From an uncultured Sulfurovum sp. (GTDB taxonomy: Bacteria > Campylobacterota > Campylobacteria > Campylobacterales > Sulfurovaceae): DNA of 5,142 nt. The stretch lies in NCBI GenBank assembly GCA_937938065.1, contig CALDBH010000087.1:1-5142 (forward strand), in the 5' to 3' direction. Position 1 is the first letter of the stretch. Each line of letters opens with the position of its first letter. The notes under the pieces are model-generated. The model was not told where the DNA came from, made no database searches, and saw nothing but the letters and a program-made list of their open reading frames with translations. Shown here in pieces: positions 1 through 5,142 of the stretch. Position numbers and translations under genes: made by a program.

Positions 1-150
1 CTTGGACCAGAGAAGTTCCAAGCATTTTTTGATGCATTTAAACAAGATCTTAAAAAGATCTATGGAAGAAGAGGTGCTAAAAAACTTGTAAAAACAGAGG
101 CAAAAGTACAACCACTTAAGAATTTCTCTGCCGAACTAATTCAAGCGTAA
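1..150 (+). CDS. 3' end of an unrecognised gene (partial, 49 residues)
   Basis: The first reading frame is open from the window edge to a TAA at 148-150, while the other two forward frames hit stops sooner. The visible tail of 49 residues is lysine-rich and probably helical: it begins LGPEKFQAFFDAFKQDLKKI, then has a basic stretch (YGRRGAKKLVK) and ends FSAELIQA. I see no cofactor, metal or membrane motif and do not recognise the family. There is no haem-binding CxxCH in the visible part, so nothing supports it being the cytochrome partner of the sulfide dehydrogenase downstream. A hairpin with a U-rich tail follows 8 bases after the stop, which supports this being a genuine gene end and transcriptional separation from fccB. 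The start, most of the protein and the function lie outside the window. Confidence 0.6.
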   Translation, partial: LGPEKFQAFFDAFKQDLKKIYGRRGAKKLVKTEAKVQPLKNFSAELIQA

Positions 151-158
151 AACCGACA

Positions 159-200
159 TATAAGGTATGATAAACTCCATCATATCTTATAGTTATTTCT
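159..200 (+). terminator. Probable Rho-independent terminator after the partial upstream gene
   Basis: Bases 159-171 pair with 179-191 in a 13-bp stem with a single G-T wobble (165 with 185) around a 7-base loop (172-178). The stem is AT-rich, so it is weaker than a textbook terminator. It is followed by a moderately U-rich tail, GTTATTTCT (192-200). It starts 8 bases past the upstream stop codon, which is the usual place for a terminator, and isolates fccB as its own transcription unit. Confidence 0.5.
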
Positions 201-231
201 CCAAAAATTACATGTGCCTTTTTGTTACATC

Positions 232-265
232 TTCAAAATAATTCATAAAAAGATTCAAAATAATT
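232..265 (+). repeat. 12-bp perfect direct repeat upstream of the fccB promoter
   Basis: TTCAAAATAATT occurs identically at 232-243 and 254-265, separated by 10 bases. The 22-bp period is about two helical turns, which would place both copies on the same DNA face. The second copy runs into the proposed -35 box (264-269). The arrangement resembles tandem recognition sites for a regulator, but the sequence is AT-rich and chance or an UP-like element cannot be excluded. Confidence 0.5.
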
Positions 266-276
266 GAGATTGAATC
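252..276. promoter_or_regulatory. Candidate operator: 7-bp inverted repeat over the fccB -35 region
   Basis: GATTCAA (252-258) and its exact reverse complement TTGAATC (270-276) flank 11 bases containing the proposed -35 box. Half-site centres are 18 bases apart. The left half overlaps the second copy of the 12-bp direct repeat, so TTCAA-type words occur at 232, 254 and, inverted, at 270. A dimeric regulator bound here would cover the -35 element and most simply repress. No known regulator consensus was recognised. Confidence 0.35.
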
Positions 277-292
277 CAACTTCTGTCATAAT
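264..292 (+). promoter_or_regulatory. Predicted sigma-70 promoter of fccB (extended -10)
   Basis: TTGAGA (264-269) differs from the -35 consensus at one base. A 17-base spacer separates it from CATAAT (287-292), which differs from the -10 consensus at one base and is preceded by TGT (284-286), an extended -10 signature. Transcription would start near 299, giving a leader of about 50 bases. Campylobacterota promoters often lack a recognisable -35, so having both boxes suggests a fairly strong promoter. Confidence 0.55.
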
Positions 293-348
293 TTAATTAC
301 TTTATATTATATAAAGAGATTAACAATACAATTCTAATAGGAGACATT

Positions 349-1713
349 ATGGCAATGAATAGAAGAGATACGTTTAAACTGGCGGGTGTAGCTGCAGCGG
401 CGGCTGCAATGCCGAGCATGGCAGTGGCAAGCGGGAAAAAAGCGGCAGCTAAAAAAGCTGGCGGGAAATCAGTAGTGATCGTAGGTGGAGGTTTTGGTGG
501 ACTCACTATGGCGAAAGCACTTAAAAAGAAAGACAAAAGCATTGAAGTAACAGTAATTGAAAAGAACAACATTTTCATGGCATGTCCTTTCTCTAATACA
601 CTACTTGGTGGTCTTGACGGTGTAAGTCTAGATACTTTTGTAGGTGATTACTATCAGCCGTCCGCAAAGCATGACTATTGCTTTGTAAATGCAACAGTAA
701 CTGCTATCGATAGAAAAGCGAAAACTGTTACTACTACAACTGGTGATATCGCATATGATATTCTTGTACTTTCTCCAGGTATTGCATATGATTATGAAAA
801 GCAATTCCCAACATGGTCAGCAGAAAAAATTGCAGAGGTTTCTCAAGCATGTCCGGCTGGTTTAATCCCAGGTAATGAGCACATTGCATTAAAAAGACAG
901 CTTGACAACATGGATGATGGTAATGTGATCATCGTACCACCTGCAAAAGGTAAATACAGATGTCCTCCTGCACCATATGAGAGAACAGCTATGATAGCGA
1001 ACTACATAAAAAATGAAGGTATCAAAGGAAAAGTAATTGTTCTTGATACTAGAAATGGTAAATTTGCTAAAGGGGCAGCATTTAAAGAATCTTGGAATGA
1101 CTTATTCTCAGATATCATTGAGTATAAAGGTCTTACTGAAGTAGTTGATGTTGATACAGCAGCAAAAACAATTACATATAAAGAATTCGCAAATGCCGAT
1201 GATGACAAAGGTGTAACGAAAACTGAGAAGTATGAAGTTTGTAACCTTATGCCTATCAACAAATGTTCACCGGTAGTTGCAATGGCTGGTATCGAAGTAA
1301 ATGGTGCAGGTTATGCAATGATGGACGGTTATAGCTTCAAATCTAAAACTGATTCAAACATTTATGTTATTGGTGATGCAGTAACTCATGCTATTCCACC
1401 AAGTGGACAAACAGCTATCTGGGGTGCACATAGAGCAGCAGGTCAAATTGCTGATCAACTTAACGGTAAAGTATCTGATCCTAAAGCAGGTCTTCCAGCT
1501 AAAGCAGCAAACGTATGTTTCTCAATGGTAGGTGGTAAACCAGAAGAGGCGATCATGGTAACACACACATTCTCAGCAGACCCAAGTGGTAAACTGAAAG
1601 GTAAAGGAAATGTTCCTAAGCCAAAAGATGGTGGTGGTAAATTTAGATCTAAAGGTACTGCAACAGCTACTAGAGAGTGGTTTGGTGGTGTTATGAGAGA
1701 AATGTTCTCTTAA
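349..1713 (+). CDS. fccB: Flavocytochrome c sulfide dehydrogenase, flavoprotein subunit (Tat-exported)
   Basis: This 454-residue protein oxidises sulfide in the periplasm and passes electrons through FAD to a cytochrome c (FccA-type) partner. It starts with a Tat signal: RR at 5-6 in NRRDTFK, then an alanine-rich hydrophobic stretch and a plausible cleavage site after AVA (25-27), followed by an Ala/Lys-rich linker. The FAD-binding loop VVIVGGGFGG lies at 42-51, and the second FAD motif (IYVIGDA) at about 338-344. The C-terminal part from about 385 matches the FCSD flavin-binding domain. Compared from memory with Allochromatium vinosum FccB, C79 (ACPFSN) aligns with the cysteine that holds FAD covalently, while C205 (RCPPAPYER) and C390 (NVCFS) align with the redox-active disulfide. 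That pattern favours FccB over sulfide:quinone reductase. The ATG at 349 has TAGGAG at 338-343, 5 bases upstream; the Met at residue 3 is spaced less well. No cytochrome gene is adjacent in the window. The gene ends with tandem stops TAA TAG. Confidence 0.9.
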   Translation: MAMNRRDTFKLAGVAAAAAAMPSMAVASGKKAAAKKAGGKSVVIVGGGFGGLTMAKALKKKDKSIEVTVIEKNNIFMACPFSNTLLGGLDGVSLDTFVGDYYQPSAKHDYCFVNATVTAIDRKAKTVTTTTGDIAYDILVLSPGIAYDYEKQFPTWSAEKIAEVSQACPAGLIPGNEHIALKRQLDNMDDGNVIIVPPAKGKYRCPPAPYERTAMIANYIKNEGIKGKVIVLDTRNGKFAKGAAFKESWNDLFSDIIEYKGLTEVVDVDTAAKTITYKEFANADDDKGVTKTEKYEVCNLMPINKCSPVVAMAGIEVNGAGYAMMDGYSFKSKTDSNIYVIGDAVTHAIPPSGQTAIWGAHRAAGQIADQLNGKVSDPKAGLPAKAANVCFSMVGGKPEEAIMVTHTFSADPSGKLKGKGNVPKPKDGGGKFRSKGTATATREWFGGVMREMFS

Positions 1714-1837
1714 TAGGTCATCTTTTTAATGATTTGCACTCATCTTTGAAAGATGGGTGCGGTCACTTATTGACGTAAGCTCTCTTACCCAAACCTCCAA
1801 ATCTAAGCACAACTCATTAAAAATCTTGACCTATTAA
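1710..1837. repeat. 128-bp structured inverted-repeat element between fccB and holA
   Basis: The outer arms TTAATAGGTCA (1710-1720) and TGACCTATTAA (1827-1837) are perfect 11-bp complements. After a small asymmetric gap (2 versus 3 bases) the pairing resumes perfectly for 10 bp, TTTTTAATGA (1723-1732) with TCATTAAAAA (1814-1823). Inside are three further hairpins in tandem: 1736-1746 with 1750-1760 (11 bp, one G-T, 3-base loop), GTCA 1762-1765 with TGAC 1771-1774, and GTAAG 1775-1779 with CTTAC 1784-1788. The left arm contains the fccB stop codon. It could be a 3'-UTR structure protecting or terminating the fccB mRNA, a small RNA, or a MITE-like element with imperfect terminal repeats of about 23 bp. 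I see no clear target-site duplication. The tail after the right arm (ATTTCTTC) is only partly T-rich. Confidence 0.6.
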
Positions 1838-1909
1838 ATTTCTTCAAAATTAAAATAAAAATGAATCAAAAATCTTCGACGACTATTGTTATTTATTCAA
1901 CCTATTAAA
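1819..1909. repeat. Short repeated words in the holA 3' flank
   Basis: ACCTATTAAA occurs at 1829-1838 and again at 1900-1909, and its complement TTAATAGGT is at 1710-1718. AAAAATCTT occurs at 1819-1827 and 1868-1876. The words belong to or echo the right arm of the 1710-1837 element, so the stretch up to the holA stop may hold a decayed second arm. No coding sequence is visible in 1838-1919, and no convincing GC-rich hairpin with a T-tract is present there to end the minus-strand transcript. Confidence 0.3.
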
Positions 1910-1919
1910 CTTTTTAAGA

Positions 1920-2897
1920 TTATAGATATCCCTGCAATTTAATCAACATACTGTAAACCAGTACCTCTTTTTGTGTAGCCGATGCTTGTTTGATGAGTAT
2001 TTCACTCTCTAACAAATGTTCAAATATCTTAAGTAGTGCAGCTGATTTTACACGTAAAGCTAACTGTGCTTTTTGCTCTTCTATCTGCTTGGGTAGTTTG
2101 TATCCAAGTATCGCTGCTGAATCTACATGACCGTGAAGCTTGATATAGGCATGGAAGAGGAAGATCTGATTGACAAAATATTGTGTCGAACGAAGCAGTG
2201 AAGCTTCATCTTCACCCAGATCAAGCAGTTTTGTAATGGTTGCTGTGATAGGCTTTTTGTTAAAGAGATCTATGAGTAACTGTTCGGTTGCCAGGGGTGC
2301 AGTTGAGTAGACAAGTCTGTCGATATCTTTACTTGTGACTTTCATGCCCAGTATGGCAAGTTTATCCAGTTCATTGGCGCAGAGGGCCAAGTTGTTGTTG
2401 AGTATGAGCATAAGGTGCTGTAGGGCATAGTGGTCTATGTCAAGTTGTATTCGCTGTGCTTTTTGTTGCAGCATAGCTATACCATCACGAATGTTCGGTT
2501 CGAAAAACCGTACCCACACCCCACCTTTTTTCTCTGTAAAGGCTGCCTGCATACTCTTCGCATCTTTGGCTGCACCTGAGTAACCGTAGAGAAAGTAGTT
2601 GTCCTCATTTTTATTGGCAAGTTCTATGAGAATGTCCAGTTCTTTTTTGGGTATTTTTTTATCGTGTTTAACCACCACAAGGTTTGTTCCGCCAAAGAGA
2701 GAAGTTTGAGAAAGAAAATTCTTTGCCTGCTCAAAGTTCCACTCATCATGATAGAGGCTAAGCATACTCTCTTTTGCATCTGTTTTTTTGATATAGGTAT
2801 CTATGTAATGGTCTACGAGATAGTCATTTTCACCATAAAATAAAACAGCTTTAGGAAAAGCCTGTTTGAGTTTCTGGTCAAATTCTCTTTGGTACAT
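1920..2897 (-). CDS. holA: DNA polymerase III subunit delta (clamp loader)
   Basis: This 325-residue protein is the delta subunit of the clamp loader, which opens the beta sliding clamp and works with gamma/tau and delta' in the cytoplasm. The N-terminal AAA-like domain begins with VLFYGENDYLVDHY (about 18-31), the degenerate nucleotide-site region typical of delta, which is not an ATPase. SLFGGTNLVVVK (66-77) matches the delta element whose Leu-Phe pair, here L67-F68, wedges into the beta clamp. LILNNNLALCANELDKLAIL (164-183) matches the family's conserved helix in the lid domain. LLDLGEDEASLLRSTQYF (224-241) and the helical C-terminus to LVYSMLIKL (313-321) match the collar domain. Length is close to the usual 330-340. 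The start ATG overlaps the rnr stop by one base (TAATG). A GGAG ribosome-binding site (complement of 2906-2909) lies 8 bases upstream, inside the rnr coding end. Similarity is in family pattern rather than high identity, as usual for delta. Confidence 0.88.
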   Translation of the reverse strand: MYQREFDQKLKQAFPKAVLFYGENDYLVDHYIDTYIKKTDAKESMLSLYHDEWNFEQAKNFLSQTSLFGGTNLVVVKHDKKIPKKELDILIELANKNEDNYFLYGYSGAAKDAKSMQAAFTEKKGGVWVRFFEPNIRDGIAMLQQKAQRIQLDIDHYALQHLMLILNNNLALCANELDKLAILGMKVTSKDIDRLVYSTAPLATEQLLIDLFNKKPITATITKLLDLGEDEASLLRSTQYFVNQIFLFHAYIKLHGHVDSAAILGYKLPKQIEEQKAQLALRVKSAALLKIFEHLLESEILIKQASATQKEVLVYSMLIKLQGYL

Positions 2898-4867
2898 TAG
2901 ACTAACTCCATTTCATCTTTACTCAACTTTTCAACAAGTTCAACCATAATGATGGCCTGTGGGATGTTCGCTTCGTTTATCTTGACTTTGACTTTATCAA
3001 AAAGCATGACATCATCACCTTTAAGATGTACGGTAACCCCTTTGATGTCACCTTCTAGTACGGCTTTGGCACTCTCTCCTGCTTCTATGATCTCTGCTTC
3101 GAAGGTCTCACCTAAGTGTTCTGCTGCCCAGCGTGCAAACTTTCGGTCTCTAAAGTCCCATTCTGCTTTGGTCGCTTCTCTTTCCAGTTCACTTACTCTT
3201 GCACAGAGTGGTTCTATGTTTCGTAACAGATAGCTGGCTTCTTCTACTTCGTCACGCAGTTGTGTTTTAATGAGACGGTGCAGTATGAGGTCAGAGTATC
3301 TACGGATAGGTGAGGTAAAGTGACTGTAGTGACTAAAGCCCAGTCCAAAGTGTCCTACATTGTGTGCTGCGTAAGAGGCACGTCGCAAGGATTTGATGAC
3401 CATCGCATCCACTTCTGAACCAAGACCCATTCTCTCCGCTTCTTTTTGGATAGCACGTATGAGAGAAGGGGAATCTTCATACTCTTCTACATAAAGACCG
3501 ATAGCGGCTAACTCGGCAAGTAAAGCTTCTATCTTAACAAGTTGCGGTGGCTCATGTATACGGAAGATACTGTCACCTTCACCTGTAAAACGTTTAGCCG
3601 AAGCCTGGTTGGCTAAGAGCATACACTCTTCTATGAGTGAGTGTGAGGGTGTTCCTGTTTCTATCTGTGTGTCTATCAGAAGGTGATTGGCATCAATACT
3701 GAGTTTGGTCTCTTCAGATCTAAAGTCAAATCCATACTTGAGTCGTTCCTCGTGTAACTTCACTGTCATTTTTTGTAGAGGAAGCAACCATGCGAGTATC
3801 TGGGCAACTGCACCCGTAATACCCTCAGTACCATTTTCCAGTATATCGTCTATATTATCATAATTAAAACGGTGTTTGGAGTGGATGATCGCTTCAAAAA
3901 ACTCTTCTTTTAACGGTTTCAGGGTTGCTCTGTCCAATTCTATCTTTGCCACAAATGCAAGTCTGTCTACTTTGGGTTTGAGTGAACAGATATTTTCACT
4001 TAGTTCACGAGGGAGCATAGGGAAAGATTTGTGCGGAAGGTAAGTGGTGAAACCTCTTTTTTTTGCCTCTTTGTCTATGTTTGTAAAGTAGGGCACATAG
4101 TGACTGACATCTGCGATGGCAACATAGAGTGTATGTGCTTCCATATCAAAATAAATAGCATCATCAAAATCTTTTGCAGTGACGGGGTCAATGGTACAGA
4201 AATCAAGATGGGTAAGATCTATACGGTCTGGATGTTCTTCTTTAGTAACTTCCAACTCCACATCCAGTGCATCTGTGACACATTCGGGTGGAAATTCATC
4301 TTCACGCTCAAAGAGTGCAAGTGAAATTTTCTCATCTACTTTAGGATCATCCAGAGTTCCCATCACTTCAAGTACTTTATCATCATCGACATCTACTTTC
4401 AGAACGGTCCCCAGTTTAAAAGCTTTTAAATCCATCCCTTTCATCACTGCATGGGTAGGCTCTCCTGTACGGATGTTGAGTATAAGGAAATTATCTGATT
4501 CATCTCTATGTGTGTAAGCAACAGTGAAGAGATGGGCTTTAGCTATGACAAGTTGTACTTTACCACTGGCACGTCCACGTCTGGCAATGATACGTTTGGC
4601 AACGACCACATCTCCATGTTTCGCACCCCAAAGATGATCAGGTTCTATAAGCAGGTCTCTTTGTTCTTTAAACTCTGCTTCAACATAGCCTTTGCCATCT
4701 TGACCTATGTAGAGTCTACCCACACGGTAGAGGGAGCCTAGTTTCCAAAGTCCATCTACTTCTTCTACGGCACCCAATTGTTGCAATGCCTGAAAACTGT
4801 TCTGGTCTTCTTGTTCGATGTCTGAAATAAGACATCCATTGATAAGTTGTATGGCAAATGGGGACAT
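2897..4867 (-). CDS. rnr: Ribonuclease R (VacB/RNase II family 3'-5' exoribonuclease)
   Basis: This 656-residue cytoplasmic enzyme degrades RNA processively from the 3' end, including structured RNA, and takes part in RNA quality control. Residues 1-48 look like a remnant of the N-terminal winged helix. Two cold-shock-type OB domains follow, at about 49-110 (VGRLYIGQDGKGYVE) and 112-185. The RNB catalytic domain spans about 213-540. It has the metal-binding signature TIDPVTAKDFDDA with D227, D233, D235 and D236, and the HFTSPIRRYSDL motif (516-527) that carries the catalytic arginine. The C-terminal S1-like domain (about 586-645) is short and lacks the usual glycine/phenylalanine core, and there is no basic tail. 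The enzyme is shorter than the 813-residue E. coli RNase R but close to the roughly 640-residue Helicobacter form. AAGAGAG (complement of 4877-4883) lies 9 bases before the ATG. The gene is followed with a 1-bp overlap by holA. Confidence 0.92.
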   Translation of the reverse strand: MSPFAIQLINGCLISDIEQEDQNSFQALQQLGAVEEVDGLWKLGSLYRVGRLYIGQDGKGYVEAEFKEQRDLLIEPDHLWGAKHGDVVVAKRIIARRGRASGKVQLVIAKAHLFTVAYTHRDESDNFLILNIRTGEPTHAVMKGMDLKAFKLGTVLKVDVDDDKVLEVMGTLDDPKVDEKISLALFEREDEFPPECVTDALDVELEVTKEEHPDRIDLTHLDFCTIDPVTAKDFDDAIYFDMEAHTLYVAIADVSHYVPYFTNIDKEAKKRGFTTYLPHKSFPMLPRELSENICSLKPKVDRLAFVAKIELDRATLKPLKEEFFEAIIHSKHRFNYDNIDDILENGTEGITGAVAQILAWLLPLQKMTVKLHEERLKYGFDFRSEETKLSIDANHLLIDTQIETGTPSHSLIEECMLLANQASAKRFTGEGDSIFRIHEPPQLVKIEALLAELAAIGLYVEEYEDSPSLIRAIQKEAERMGLGSEVDAMVIKSLRRASYAAHNVGHFGLGFSHYSHFTSPIRRYSDLILHRLIKTQLRDEVEEASYLLRNIEPLCARVSELEREATKAEWDFRDRKFARWAAEHLGETFEAEIIEAGESAKAVLEGDIKGVTVHLKGDDVMLFDKVKVKINEANIPQAIIMVELVEKLSKDEMELV

Positions 4868-4929
4868 GTTTAAAGGCTCTCTTAAAATGGTATGTAAAGT
4901 AAATAATGTTGTTGTTTTAATTAAAGGTA

Positions 4930-4935
4930 ATTATA
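4930..4935 (-). promoter_or_regulatory. Candidate -10 box for rnr-holA
   Basis: On the minus strand a perfect TATAAT follows the htpX stop codon with no gap. No TTGACA-like -35 box lies at the expected distance, which would fall inside the htpX coding end; weak or absent -35 boxes are common in Campylobacterota. Transcription would start near 4923, leaving a leader of about 55 bases before the rnr ATG. In AT-rich sequence such a box can arise by chance, and read-through from htpX is also possible because no terminator is visible in 4868-4935. Confidence 0.35.
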
Positions 4936-5142
4936 TTACTTTAACGCTTCAAGTCTCTCTATCCTTTGCTCTGTACTTGGATGTGTACTGAAGAGTTGTT
5001 TAAGTGACATGTCTTTACCTGTAAAAGGGTTGATGATGAACATATGTGCTGTTTGCGGGTCTGCATCATGCATGATGGTTCTCCTGGCATAGCTGTCCAG
5101 TTTAGCCAATGCACTCTGTAGCCACTCAGGATGACCTGTCAT
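4936..5142 (-). CDS. htpX: HtpX-type M48 zinc metalloprotease, C-terminal end (partial)
   Basis: Only the last 68 residues are in the window. They match the HtpX C-terminus: HPEWLQSALAKLDSYA, then AHMFIINPF and the hallmark LFSTHPSTEQRIERLEAL before the TAA. HtpX is an inner-membrane protease that removes misfolded membrane proteins, partly overlapping FtsH. The catalytic HEXXH motif and the membrane helices lie upstream of the window edge. The ATG at the edge (5140-5142) is almost certainly an internal methionine, because the family is usually about 280-300 residues. The stop lies 68 bases upstream of the rnr start codon on the same strand, so htpX, rnr and holA could be co-transcribed. Confidence 0.85.
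   Translation of the reverse strand: MTGHPEWLQSALAKLDSYARRTIMHDADPQTAHMFIINPFTGKDMSLKQLFSTHPSTEQRIERLEALK

Noticed and set aside
151..348. Small coding genes in the fccB leader
   Set aside because: The only ATG-led frame noted there (from 212) is about nine codons long with no ribosome-binding site, so nothing supports a leader peptide.
297..578. 93-codon minus-strand open frame across the fccB 5' end
   Set aside because: It is the antisense of the Tat signal and FAD-binding region of fccB; its hydrophobic run is the complement of the alanine-rich signal and linker codons. The plus-strand product is clearly a known family.
1002..1262. 86-codon minus-strand open frame inside fccB
   Set aside because: It lies wholly antisense to a conserved part of fccB and shows no recognisable domain of its own.
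1736..1760. Strong 11-bp hairpin as a stand-alone Rho-independent terminator of fccB
   Set aside because: On the plus strand it is followed by GGTCACTTATT and on the minus strand by AAATCATT, so neither direction has the T-tract an intrinsic terminator needs. It is described as part of the larger inverted-repeat element instead.
1710..1837. Integron attC site or CRISPR-like repeat
   Set aside because: The arms lack the GTTRRRY/RYYYAAC core expected of attC, and there are no regularly spaced identical repeats with unique spacers.
4031..4741. Overlapping plus-strand open frames opposite the rnr 5' half (also 2949-3233 opposite its 3' end)
   Set aside because: They are serine- or cysteine-rich low-complexity translations typical of antisense shadows and overlap the conserved RNase R domains.
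4868..4935. TAATTA-CCTT-TAATTA hairpin after htpX as a terminator
   Set aside because: The stem is only 6 bp of A-T pairs with no T-tract after it, too weak to support a terminator call.

Overview
The window looks like a chromosomal segment from an AT-rich, sulfur-oxidising member of the Campylobacterota (former Epsilonproteobacteria, of the Sulfurovum/Sulfurimonas type). That placement is inferred from three things: the character of the proteins (a short RNase R without the full N-terminal helix-turn-helix, and a divergent HolA), the adjacent rnr-holA pair, and a periplasmic sulfide-oxidising flavoprotein. No rRNA, tRNA, CRISPR array, IS transposase or phage gene was found.

Layout. At 1-150 (+) is the 3' end of an unrecognised gene, followed by an AT-rich hairpin with a U-rich tail (159-200) that probably ends its transcript. 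The leader at 201-348 holds a good extended -10 promoter, a perfect 12-bp direct repeat with a 22-bp period and an overlapping 7-bp inverted repeat. This leads into fccB (349-1713, +), the Tat-exported flavoprotein subunit of flavocytochrome c sulfide dehydrogenase. It keeps the cysteine for covalent FAD attachment and both cysteines of the redox-active disulfide. The 206-bp gap between the convergent fccB and holA is mostly occupied by a 128-bp structured inverted repeat (1710-1837) that starts inside the fccB stop region. On the minus strand, reading right to left, are the 3' end of htpX (membrane zinc protease, cut by the window edge), rnr (3'-5' exoribonuclease of the RNase II/R family) and holA (DNA polymerase III delta, clamp loader). 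The rnr stop and holA start share one base (TAATG), so these two are translationally coupled. htpX may be in the same transcript, although a TATAAT box directly after its stop suggests a separate rnr promoter.

How the genes work together. The minus-strand genes are housekeeping functions: envelope protein quality control, RNA decay and replication. fccB is a single-gene respiratory unit with its own control region: it oxidises sulfide in the periplasm and needs a cytochrome c partner that is not encoded here. I see no new multi-gene system. The points most worth a second look are the structured inverted repeat between the convergent genes, the repeat cluster over the fccB promoter, and the absence of rpsF-ssb-rpsR after holA, where related genomes such as Helicobacter pylori are remembered to carry them.
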